A program made the translations under genes and the position numbers. This document shows, piece after piece, positions 35,911 through 48,345 of a stretch of DNA of 64,000 nucleotides; the first letter of the stretch is position 1, and each line of letters starts with the position of its first letter. The stretch is from contig NC_087083.1 in the NCBI RefSeq assembly GCF_026151205.1, positions 6,302,460-6,366,459 on the forward strand. Reading direction: 5' to 3'. The notes below the pieces were generated by a model. It was not told where the DNA came from. It did no database searches and was given only the letters and a program-made list of their open reading frames with translations. This stretch comes from Bolinopsis microptera (lineage: Eukaryota > Ctenophora > Tentaculata > Lobata > Bolinopsidae).

Positions 35911-38260
35911 AAGTAGGAATTGAATGAGATTAATTTTGTTAATTAGATTATCATTCTGATGCAGTTGTTTCCAGCAGATTACAATGGTCACAATGCTCCA
36001 CGACATGCTTCACAGCGCTGTTATTATTATTATATTATAATCAGGTATTAAAAAAACAATCTAATAACACAACATTGTCTAGACGGTCAGGTATTATTTG
36101 GATATTGGCTGACACAAGAAGAACAATATGAAAAAAGCTGCAGTACGCCACACGGCTCTGAAGGTTAGTGTGATCTCGTGGCGTCTCGAGAACGCATGGT
36201 ATGCCGTGATATAAAATACGTCGGTCACCAGCCAAGATGGACATTTGAATACTGTGGTAAAATTTCGAAGTGACAGGCACTTTATGTACGAAAGATCTTG
36301 TGATTAATTTAGGGAGACTAAACACTATTCCCACTACCGAAACTTGGCCGAAAATTAAAGATCTGCAGCATATTTTTAGAAAAAAACGTACGAAGTTTCT
36401 TTACAGTCGTATTTTTAGCAGTTGTATTTTTAGAAATCGATTGAAATTTAAACTATAAGGTATTTAATTTAAACGGCATCGGTTTAGAGTTCCTTCAGTT
36501 CAAATAAATCACGAGGCTCGAATTTATAGAGTCAAACCAGAGTTTATAATGTATGAGTGGAGCGGACTGTTGTCTTTCTGGGGCCAGACTCACAATAGCC
36601 TGATCTCTGGTATGCAATATTGGGAATATTCATTACTCATTTTGTTTTATATCTGGGTGGGATCTTCATTCTTCAATGACAATGGAATGTAGGCTATGCC
36701 AATTAGCGAAAGTTTAGGGGCTGCATTTTTGAGCTCTTTTTTATCTTTAACCCACAGGCTGTAAGGTATGCTAGTTTTTGAAGCCCTTGCTTTTCCACAG
36801 AAATCCCTGCTACATAATTCGGAGAGGCTGTCGAGCTCTGGGCCCATGTTAAGGCTCTGGGCCCATGTTGAAGCTCTGGGCTTGAAAGGAGGCTGTATAA
36901 GTTCAGAACACAATAAGTTTTACGATCGACATTTAAACAATAAACGAATATATTTCAGTGCTAGGGCTGAAAGAGGTGAAGGTAAAACTGAAATTTACAT
37001 GAAGTTACAGGTTTCTAAATGAATATCTGGTTATTAGCTCAGACTGAAACAATAAGGACAATGTTTACATCGATAACCATATAGGTTAATAGTAATACAG
37101 AATAAACAATGAGATACTTTAACTTAAAAAGACATTTTAAGGGCATAAGTGTAATTCCTAGTGAGACAAAATAAAGACATTGACATTTAACATTTAAAGT
37201 AAACAGTTTACAGTTTCACACAGTTAAAACGGAAGATTCTTTTTCAGACCCGCAAACAGAGTCTCAAAATTGAGGCTGAGTATGCCCTTGAGAGTAACGC
37301 GTGTGCCATCACGTGACGTCATCATTGCGTCATCACTATCAGCTTGGTCATGTGACTGCATCACACATAAGCTAGGTTATCAGTTTAACACATAAGTAAC
37401 CCCTGAACCCAGAATATATCAAGAGAAGAAGGCTTTTAGAGGCAAAGAAATTTCATCTAAAAAGATAGAGGTCCCCAACATGAGACCGCTGCTCCTCTCA
37501 TCCCAACCAATATCCAAATAATAGAGATACTATCAAGATAGTATCCAAGTTCCACAGACGAATAACTCAGAAGAACACACGTTAGTTTACAAGACGATCT
37601 TAAGATCATTTGAAATAGTTTATTTAAACATGCAGTTCATGCAGCAATATGACATCATAATTTACTTTAAATACCAGTATTTACAACTTAACAGGTTACA
37701 GCATATCTTAACGCCACACATTTATTATTTTTACATAATATCTTAACCAATGTAAGTATCGTTTATTCTCGCGGGAAGTAATCTAAACTTACTCTTACCA
37801 GTCAGACGTTTATTGTTTAGCGTTTGGGAAGTAATGGGTCTTGGGACCTAGATCCGTAATCGAGTAAGACTAAGAAGAGGGTTTACGCTCATTATAAAAT
37901 AGTCAAGTCACGGGTTAAGCGTTCATTGTAAGGAATATCTCCAACTGGGCGAAACTACACCGACTAACAGATGACAGATGCCCTAAGTATTCTTGTGGGA
38001 GGATTGGAATTCCTGGAATGCCGACCCTTACTAATTGCAGCAAGCTTGCCAGTGTTATCCTTCCGGCAAGCTTCACACGGATACTGAACTGTTGGTGAAC
38101 TGTAGACTGTTCACGATCGTATGTTGTCCTGAACTTTGATTGGTCAATTGCAGGCAGGTGTTTAGTCTCTGTATTCTCATTGGTCAGCTTGAATTTGTCT
38201 AGCCATAGGTCGTGTAAACAGTGTTTGTATTAGTAAAATACAGTGTAAACATGTTGTGTG
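35911..38260. other. Non-repeated DNA with scattered regulatory-like sites
   Basis: No gene recognised. CACGTGACGTCA at 37310-37321 is the reverse complement of the composite sites at 33.86 kb. Open frames at 36041-36334 and 36647-36913 (minus) and 36768-37022 (plus) have no known motif; the last two overlap each other on opposite strands around a small GCTCTGGGCCCATGTT repeat. Confidence 0.4.
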
Positions 38261-38302
38261 TAAAATAGCCGCTGTATGGTTTAAAATAGCCGCTGTATGG
38301 TT
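38261..38302. repeat. 21-bp direct duplication
   Basis: Two exact copies of a 21-bp unit beginning TAAAATAGCCGCTGTATGGT, immediately before the first poly-G tract. Confidence 0.85.
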
Positions 38303-38322
38303 TAATACCGTCAAGTTGGATT

Positions 38323-38340
38323 GGGGGGGGGGGGGGGGGG
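38323..38340 (+). repeat. Poly-G tract (18 G)
   Basis: Uninterrupted run of 18 G, able to form G-quadruplex structures; also the cause of a proline run in a spurious minus-strand frame at 38199-38402. Confidence 0.9.
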
Positions 38341-38546
38341 CGGTGATAAATCCAATTTACCACACCAGGGATATGCTTAGTTTCCTCCGGAAAGTTTGAC
38401 ACCTTACAAAAATAGTACCCATCCTCAGAAAAAATGAAGAATAGCCAAGGGTTATCTTCAGATCGCTCAAGTCACTGTTCGTCTACAACTATTTGGCAAC
38501 AATGTATCTGATTTTTTGTTAACTCAATTATCTTTCTATCGCAAGT

Positions 38547-38551
<5 letters not shown>

Positions 38552-38593
<42 letters not shown>

Positions 38594-38604
38594 GGGAGGG
38601 GGGG
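38552..38604 (+). repeat. Long poly-G tract (41 G plus GGGA repeats)
   Basis: 41 consecutive G (38552-38592) followed by AGGGAGGGGGGG. Tracts this long are rare in assemblies and may be a sequencing or gap-filling artefact, or a genuine G-quadruplex-forming microsatellite. Confidence 0.85.
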
Positions 38605-39311
38605 TGACCCCATCACTGCAACGATATGTCAAACAATGTTCTCTTAACTTGGCCAGCCAATTGTCTTATTTCACAGACTGTCAAACTCATTCCGTGTCTG
38701 TAAATACACACAACAAGTAGGTTCTGTCAAACAAATACCATCAGTTCTACATTGAGAATGAGCTGTTGTAACAAAAGTTCATTCGCCACGAAAAACACCG
38801 AAAAATCACACAGACAACTCGACGGACAAATTCAGTTTTACACCAGACCAACGAATTGACGGACCTAGAATGGTCTGGGCTCGGACTAATACGAGAGTTG
38901 CCCCCTAAGCTACTAGACCACAATATCGTACAAAGTCTACAAGTTTAGACAGACTAAAGTGCTTCACGTACGATGGTACACCGCCCTGTACTCTACAAAT
39001 TGCCCACAATACTGTTAGACACGGTGATGGATTGGAGAAGTCACGCACTTTTACGGTTATCGATGTCTGTTTGGTGCTTGAAACTGATGTTCAATTTGGG
39101 CACGTCTAGTTTATAAACAGTAGTGGTTGAAAGTACGGTAGATCGCTATGTCTAAGTGCTGAATATCATGCAAATCAGTGTTATAATGCTTCGCGAAGAT
39201 CGGATCAAAGGTGGGGCGGCGGTATTATCACAAAACATACAATCTACACGTGCAAAATGAGTGAAACAATATAGCACGTGCAAAGCAGCTGAATTTAGGG
39301 AAAGTACTTAC
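38605..39311. other. Non-repeated DNA, no gene assigned
   Basis: Nothing recognised apart from the exon candidate that follows at 39312. Confidence 0.4.
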
Positions 39312-39389
39312 TTCCAGCCGACAGTTGACATGGCATGAGAAGGACACATAATTTCCACTGTTCTAGTTCGTCTCTCTGCTTTATCCATC
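39312..39389 (-). other. Orphan exon candidate, 78 bp, phase-symmetric
   Basis: On the minus strand, TTATTTTTCAG is followed by 78 bases and a strong donor GTAAGTAC. The only fully open frame reads MDKAERRTRTVEIMCPSHAM then STVGW, with one base before and two bases after the complete codons, so the exon could be included or skipped without changing frame. Splice signals at both ends make it better than the other exon candidates. No family is recognised and no partner exon was found. Confidence 0.45.
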
Positions 39390-39805
39390 CTGAAAAATAA
39401 AGTTTTATCGTTTGATGAAGTGATTGATTGATTAAATTTTAATAAATTTACTAAGAGAGCTATAGGAAGATATTGAAAAAGGTCTCTATAGTAGGAGTTA
39501 TCATACGGGTTCTTCTATTTTCACTTTCTTCTAGATCCTGATTTCTAAGGATTCTTTTAATTGAGTTTGACTATCGTAGAGTTGGAAAGGTGCGACAAAT
39601 TAAACGGTATTCCAGAATCCCTAAAATCTCGACAGAACCCACTAGGGTTTAACCTCGCATATTATTACAGACCAAAATGTGTCAGCCTAATTAATCGACA
39701 TTCCACTAATTAATTGATAATGATCCAAGTACGTGCGGACATGTATTGTTTGCATAACCTTGTGGACAAATAGCAGCGTTATGTAAGGCTGTTCCTTTTA
39801 AGCAC
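39390..39805. other. Right end of the non-repeated segment
   Basis: AT-rich, nothing recognised. It changes to macrosatellite sequence at about 39806, in the middle of the unit. Confidence 0.5.
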
Positions 39806-42800
39806 AGAAGTCTGATAGTGATGTCTGATAAGAGTACGAATTACTGATTGCATTTGAGACAATGGTTTAATCGGGATGAATTAATCTCTGTTTTCAGTCG
39901 AGTCTAGTATCAAGCCTGTTACAAAATACTATATACTCTAAATTCTGTTCAAGTATTATCTGACACAATTCAAGTAGTTTCCTTGTGAAATGTTCCCTGA
40001 ATTGTAGCTTAAATCTCGATAAATGTCCATCTATATTATAGCAGTGGAGTATAAAAGGTCCTTCACAGATAAAGGGCTGCGTCATCGTTATTTAGAGGTT
40101 AAGAAGGGGTCGATAGGATTCTATTTACGAAGATTAAAACTAGCAGTTGCACAGAAATCGCGAAATATCTTGTCCGCATGTCACACGATTCTTTATAGTC
40201 TGTAAGCCATGATCGCGATTATCAAATATAAAATTGGCAGTGAAAAGTGAGGAAGAAAACAACAATTTAGCCTGAATCATTAACGCAAAATCTGTGATAT
40301 TTTTGTGTCATAACATTTAATTTTTATATTTGGCTTCAGTGGTGACTGGGGTGGCAGAAAAACCTGCTAATAGAATCATCGTGAAAAGACATGAAAAGTA
40401 GGCGTTAACACCGGAGGTTTTAAACAACAATTCGTGTTAAACATTTGTGCATGTACGTAAGTTAGCTGTGAATGAAAAATGGATTTCCTTGAGCCGGATT
40501 CTATGAAGCAGAGGAGATATATTTAAAACCAGCAAGTTCCGAACGGCCGGGACCAGAAAGAACGCTGCGTTCATGCTAAAACATCTCGAGTTGATACTCT
40601 AAGTTGCAGTTTTAAAGTCTGGATTTACACGAACACCGAGCTGGGATGGGCCAGGACATTAGTCGTGGACATTATTCGACACACACTATCCTTCTCCCAG
40701 CTACCGGGAAATTTCTACCTCCGAAACTCCTGTAACTCGTGCTGCAGTAGAGGCTACAGCTTCTAATCATTGGCACTGGTATCCTTCTTTGATTGCAACG
40801 CTGGAATTCGTATAGATAACATCCAGAATCAATTATTGATCAATCCCAGGAGTTGATATATATAGACGCAGAAATTATTTAAGCAGTCAAGTGTCTAGTG
40901 TTCTAGCTATAATATCGACATTATTATGTGCAGTTGTCATTGCAATTCGTTCCCGGGTATGGTGAAAATCATTTTTAACAGATCCTGATAAACAGAAGAT
41001 GCGTCACTGATATCATCAGGAGCAAAACATAACTTACGCTATATTTCACATACAGGTGTACTTAGTTTACTACGTGTTGTATTCCTTTGAGATTAGGTTT
41101 AAAATAATGTTTATTCTATTGTATAGGCAACATTAAATCACCACAGCAGGTTACAGCGATGTTGAAATCTGACTCTACCACAGTGGAGGTGGTGGTCATG
41201 AGAATTGCTTATTTGGTGCGTCACTTCTGGAACCTGATTGGTCAATCAATAAAATGTGTAAAATAAATTTGCCCAGGTATGGATAGTACTTCATTCACCT
41301 TCAGCTTACAAATTCTGGGGGAATTTCTGTCCCTCAACAACATTCAGGTATTTACGAATATTTTTGGGACTAGAAACACCGGCCTACACAGCAATGAGGG
41401 AGTATTCGCCAAAAGAGGAAGGCATGCGACACATCAGGCCCTACAAACTTTTACAGATACCTTCCGACATCTATACATCAAAATATCCAGCTATTGATCT
41501 CCATCAAAGGGCACATTGAGATCGGAATTGATCATTCCCAATATAAAGGGTTGGTGACGAAAAGGTTAGTACTTAGTTTGTCTTAAAATAGATGAGGACG
41601 ATGAAAGTTGCACGTGCACCACAGTTCAATACTCCAAATCACGTGACACTAGCTGCAATGCCCGTGACAGTGACCCCAGCAACAGGAAGTAGTGTGTTAT
41701 CTAAGCCGCGATGAGAAGATCAAAGGAGTTGGAGACACGTGAGGCGTGGGATGAATGAGGCCACGACGACTACTTTTAACTGCCCCAATTGAAATGCACA
41801 TTTAAGTGGGGTTCAACGGAAACGTCAAACATGTTTCAGGTTTCAGTATAACCTTCTGTTTCGTCGTTTCAGGTTGTAGCAACTTATCCGGGCAGAGCGA
41901 TGACGACGCGAGGAGAGGAGTGTGATAATTTGTCACTCGATAACTTGTCAGTATCTGTTCCCATTATCAGTAATTTGTCCATTTTACATAATTACAACTA
42001 CTCAGTACTATTTTTTCACCCCACACCCTTTGTTTTCATCCAACTCTTTTAGGAATCTATCTCTCACCATACCATAGTTCAGTTTAAGTGGACCAATTTA
42101 AAAATGGAAGACCCTTAAAATATTAAGTCGATAAAAATCTAGCCCTAGATTTTAGATATTTAATGTGTTTATAGCAAGGACATCTGATGCAAATTATTTC
42201 CAAATTACGGCGATTATCTTAAGTGTTTGGTTATTAACTTCAGGAAGGATAAATATTGGTAAGTAAAATGTTTTATGCGAGGAGTTTCAGGTAGGCAAAA
42301 TAATGTGATCTTTATTTGTAGGTCTATCACTTCTTTATATCACGTTCTTTATATAGACAATCATGACAACAATATGGTTAACGTATATAAAAAAGCAAAA
42401 TCTCTATAACAGAGTTTGAAAACTCGACCTCAACCCAACTGAGATAAATGATTCTGATCAGTAAGAATATCTAAATATTGATTATGTGTTATAGATCAGT
42501 CGAGTTATTCAATACTTTGTTTAACATAAAACACAATGAAAAACGAGGACGTGTAGGTCCACCAACATGTATACAGCGACACCGCGGTGAACTTACGGTC
42601 ACAAAAAATAATTAGTTATGAAACGAGATTCTTTACATTCCCTGTTTACCATAATGTTTGTATATAAGTATTAATTATACATCCTTATATTTATAACGTT
42701 GTACAGTTAATAAATAAAAATTCTTTCTCTTGCGAACTAAAATCATGTTCCTAACTAAATAATGTTTAATTCCGACATTATCCCTGAAAACAATAACTTC

Positions 42801-42930
42801 AACATTAAAATTAAATAATTGAATGGAGGATTAAGATCGAATTCATATAAAACATAAACAAGGCCATCTCAATATAAACGCAAGATACATCTTCAAGCAG
42901 GGGTGTTCACACAACCACCCCTTTCAGTTC
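39806..42930. repeat. Macrosatellite copy 2, truncated
   Basis: Matches copy 1 from about 29160 to its end (32257) in the same orientation; the first ~2.25 kb of the unit is missing. Frequent single-base indels and substitutions compared with copy 1. Confidence 0.93.
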
Positions 42931-45900
42931 AAAACTTAGAACATAGAAGATAGAAGATGATATTGAAAATATGTCATTATATAGCATTTGAAATAACATT
43001 GCAACAAATATTTTAGTTTAAAGTTTATTCTTGCCACGAAATCACACGACAGGATATGTAACTTTGACTAATTATTATTAAATTCCTAAATTAAGTAATT
43101 TAGTCCCACTACAGCTACAATTTTAACTTTCTCTTTACAATTTCGTTGTCACGATCACGATATTATTGTTAAAGATTCGAATAAATTGTTGTATCATTTA
43201 AGATTTATCTGTTTGTTTGTGACTTGTTATCAAACCAAGTCACCACATCATTTTTCGTTGATTAGCAAGTTTAAAAGTTCCATAGATAAAAAGATGTTCG
43301 TGGCCAGACGATTCGCCTAAATTAATGAAGTCCTGTCAGCTGGATTTCCGGAACACAGAAGGTTGTGCAGTCAAGTGGAGTGGAGTAGAGTGCTGAGCGT
43401 TGCAGTGATGAAATGATGACGTCAACGTTTCACCGTTCCGTCTCGGCCTCTTGCAATCTCGCTGGGCACCAGGAGTAATTCACATACATTTCACTTGTGC
43501 TCGTGCTTGTCTATTGGGGTTATGTCGCATCCTGGAAATTAAAAACACTCGTCAGAGAAGAGATTAATTTTAATGTGAGTTCTGTAAAACAAGGGGATAT
43601 GGGATCATAGAGATCAGGTCGATACCATACACTTAATTCATATCAACGAGTTCAATACGCTAGGTGAGTAACACGAAATATGAAGGAACATCTTCAAAAA
43701 CTACTACTAAATTTCTTGTTGTACACACGTTTATGTGAATTGTTCAATTTGGTTTTGTCTCTGTAGTAATCGGGTAAATGTTATGTAGCAGCGACAACAT
43801 TTAAGTCACTGCCAGTCTCGCTGTTTGCAATAAAACTACTTTACTAATTTGAGTACATAAATAATAAATTAACTGTAAGCATTATAGATATCATACCAGC
43901 AGTTTGAAGTCTGTACAAATCTGTCTAAGTAAGCTTATTATTTGGTTCGACGTCAGTAAAAAATGATCGGGGCAAGAATAAAGAACGTCACCTGATTTGT
44001 AAAAACAGTTGGACTTCTTTGACAGGCGTGTAGTATAAAAAGTCGAAGTTCGGTAAATGAACTGCAGTAATTGTCATGGCAGTAACAACAAGTCGCCTGC
44101 CATGAACAGTTCACATGGTTCATAACCAGCGCGCGGCTTTTTAAACGACGTCGCGCACTGAATTTGGCATGAAAGACGTTAACAGTATTACCGCGTATTC
44201 CAGCGAGTTGCTTAATCAAACATAATGAGTGCAGATCTGTAGTTAGTCAGTAAAAGTTGGGAAAACGCTTCAAGATTATACCAATAATTCGGTCCAATCT
44301 CTCAATTATCAATCTGTCGTTACAAAAACCACAATGGCAGTTTAATAGGTTGCCTAATCTAGTTTCCTTCAAAGTTCTGTCGGTAAAAATTATCATACAG
44401 CTCCAAGGAAAAGCAATTCTAATCTGGATTATAAAAGTGACAAAACTTGACCAAAAACAAATAAGATTTAAATCGAATTAAATTTTGCCCTTAATGTTAA
44501 CCCATGTCACACGTCGTTTTTCTCGTTGATCTTATCGATATGAGCTTCAATGATCCCGTCACTTGATCGAGAGCAATCAGCTCGCAACATCTTATTCATG
44601 AGCGCTTACTCCTATTTCCGTCAGTAGGTTGCCAAGTCTGTATCTGTAGGTTTGGTAATCGGTACTTTTGTAATGTTATTGTACGTTCAATTTCTGTACA
44701 AGCGGGGTGAAGCGGAAGTGCTTATCTGACTTCTAGCTCGTTCATTTCTCTATAGCGAGAACAGCGAATAAAAAGAAAAATATTGCAGGAATTCAATGTT
44801 ATCATGTAATACGTTTTAACTTTAGTATTATACTGGTTAAATTACATTTCTTTAGCTTTGGAAATTATTTCACATAACTACAGCCACTAGCGATGTTTGC
44901 AATTCAATACTAAATGATCTGTGTGCTACAAAAACGCAATGATCTCGAAGACACGGAAATGATTGTGATTTTTAATTACAAATGCTCAAATTGACTCCAA
45001 AAATACATAAACTAAGGCCACTACTTCTCTTTACTTAATTATTTTAATACACGTTTTTATAAAGCCAATGAAAATTCCTGCATATTTCTGCTCCCCTTTT
45101 ATTAGTATCCAGGTTAAAATTTATCGGTATATTATTTGAATTTTGTCTTGCCCAGGGATAGCTTAATCAGTCGTGTCTAAGTAGCCCACTTTAACCGTTA
45201 TTCAAAGATTAGTCTGATAGTGATGTCTGAGAGAGTATAATTACTGAATTGCATTTTAGGAGTCAATGGTTATTCGGGAAGAATTTATCTCTGATTTCAG
45301 TCGGTCTAGGAATAATCCTGTTACAAAAATACCTAAATACTCTAAATTCTGGTCAAGTTTATTCTGAACACAATCCAAGTAGTTTCCTTGTGAAATGTTC
45401 CCTGAATTGTAGCTAATCTCGATAAATGTCATATATTTTATAGCTGTGGAGTAAAAAGGTCATCTCAGCTACAAGGGCTGCGTCATCGTTTATTTAGAGG
45501 TTAGAGGGGTCCGATAGGTTTCTATTTACGAGTTTAAAAATCGAAGGTTGCACAACAGAAATCGCGAAATATCTTGTCCGATGTCACACGATTCTTTATA
45601 GTTCTGTAAGCCATGGTCTAGCGATTCATTCAAAAATATAAAATTGGCAGTGAATAGGATGGAAGAAAACAATCAATTAGCCTGATCATTAACGCAATAT
45701 GTGAAATTTTTGTTTCATCACCATTAATTTTTATATTTGGCTTCAGTGGATGACTGGGTTGGCAGAAAAACCTGCTAATATGGACTCATCGTGAAAAGAC
45801 TTGAAAATAGCAGTTCACACGGAGTTTAGGTTTTAAACACAATTCGTGTAAAATTTTGTGCATGGGACTTAAAGTAGCTGTGATTAAAATGGATTTCCTT

Positions 45901-48345
45901 GAGCCGTGATTCTATGAAGCAGAGCTGAGAAATATTTAAAACCAGCAGTTCCGAAACGGCCGGAACCAGAACGCCTGCGTTCATGCTAAAACATCTCGTG
46001 TTGATTACTCTAGTGCGCAGTTTTTAAGTCTGGAATTTACGAACACCGAGCTGGATTGGCCAGGACATTAGTCGTGGTACTTTATATCGACCACCACTTT
46101 AACCTCTCCCAGCTACCGGAATTTCTAACCTCCCGAAACTCCTGTATCTCGTCTGCAGTGAGGCTACTGCTTCTTAATCATTGGCACTGGTATCCTACTT
46201 TGATTGCAACGCTGGGAAATCCCGTATTGAAATTCCAGAATCAATTTGATCAATACAGGGAGGAGTGCTATATATAGACGCTGAAATTATTAAGCAGTCA
46301 AGTGTCTAGTGTTACGCTATAATACGACATTATAAGACTTGCAGTTGTCTTGCAATTCGTCGGGTATGGTTAAAATCATTTGACAGATCCTGATAACCGA
46401 AGATGGCGTCATGTTATCATCTGCAAACCATCACATACGCTATATTTCAATATCAGGGGTCCTATAGTCTTACTACTGTTGTATCCTTGAGATTGGTTTA
46501 AAATATTGTTTTGTTTTTTTATTCAATAGATATAAGTCAAACATAAATCACCCACAGCGGTTACAGCGATGTTGAAATCTGACTCTACCACAGTGAAGAG
46601 GTGGTGGATCATCGAGATTTGCATATTTGGTGCGTAACTTCTGGAACCTGATTGTCATTCACTAAAATGTTGTAAAATAAATTATGCCTGGTATTGGATA
46701 GTACTTCATTCCACTCTTCAGCTTACAAATTATGGGAATTTCTGGTCCTCAACATAGGTATTTTCCACGAATTTTTTTGGGACTAGAAGGAACACGGCAC
46801 CTGACACAGCATATGAGGGAGTATTTCGCCAAAAGAGAAGGCATGCGACACATAGGCCCTACAAACTTTTACAGAATACCTTCCGACATTATACATCATT
46901 TATCCACTATTGATCTCATCAAAAGGGCAATTGATATCGATTGATCATTCAATATAAAGGATGGTGACGAAGAGGAGTAACTTAGTATGCTTAAATAGAT
47001 GAGGACGATGAAAGTTGCACGTGCACACAGTTCAAATACTCCATATCACGGTGACACTAGCTGCCAAAATAGCCACGTGGACAGTGACCCTGCAAACAGG
47101 AAGTGGTTCTAAGCCGCGAGAGAAGAGAAGATCAAAGATTGGAGAACACGTGAGGCGTGGAAGAATGGGGCCACGACGGTCTACTTTTACTGCCCCAGAA
47201 TGAAATGCACTTAATGTGGGGGTCAACGGAAACGTCAAACCATGTTTCAGGTTTCAGTAGACTTCTGTATCGTCCGTTTCAGCGTTGTTGCAATCTTATC
47301 CGGGCAGGCGAGACGACGCGAGGAGATGGGTTGATAAAAATTTGTCACTCGATATACTTGTCGTAATCTGTTCCCAATTTCAGTAATTTGTCCATATTGC
47401 ATTAATTTAAAAATAATCAGTACTACTTTTTCACCCAACACCATATTTTCATCCAAATCTTAGTAGAACTCCTATCTCCACCATTACATTGTTCAGTTTA
47501 AAGTGGAACAATTAAAAATGAAGACCTTAAAATATTAAGTCGATAAAAATCTAGCCCTTGATTTTTGATTTTTAATGTGTTTAATGACGGACATCTGATG
47601 CAAATTATTACCAATACGGGGCGTTATTCTTAAGTGTTTTGGATATTAACTTCAGGATGATATAATATTGGAAAGTAAATGTTTTATGCGGAGTTCAGTA
47701 GGCAAATTATGTGATCTTTATTTGTTGGTCTTTCACCACTTCTTTATATCACTTTATTTTATAGCCACAAATCAAGACACCAATTATTGGTTAACGTTAT
47801 AAAAGCTATATTTCTACCAATAGTTTGAAAAACTCGACCTCAACCTACTGAGATAAAATCGATTCTTGGATCAGTTAAGAATATCTAATATTGATTTAAG
47901 TGTTTATTAGATCAGCGAGTTATTCAAACTTTCTTTAACTATAAACTACATTGACAACAAACGGAGAGTGTAGGTCCACACATTAGTATACAGCGACACC
48001 GCGGTGAACTTACGTCACAAAATTAATAAGTTATGAAACGAGATCTTTACAAAATCCTGATTTTACCATAATGTTGGTATATAAGTATTCTTAACATCCT
48101 TGTATATTTATAACGTTGTCAGTTATAAATAATAAATTATTTTCTCTTGCGAACCAAACTCATGTTTTCACTTAAAATTACTGTTTAATTCCGACCATAT
48201 ACCTGAAAAACATTAACTTCAACAATTAAATTAATTATTGAAAGAGGAATTAGATCGGAATCTTAAACATAAACAAGGCCATCTCAAATATTACGAATGA
48301 TACATCATCAAAGCAGGGAGTTACACACAATCACCCTTTACAAGT
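42931..48345. repeat. Macrosatellite copy 3
   Basis: Full-length, about 5.4 kb, head-to-tail with copy 2. It carries all the landmarks of copy 1 (CpG-rich block near 44130, CACGTG region near 47020) but with many one-base differences that break every open frame. Confidence 0.93.

Noticed and set aside
36041-37022. Open frames at 36041-36334, 36647-36913 and 36768-37022
   Set aside because: No family motif or splice sites; lengths are compatible with chance in this composition.
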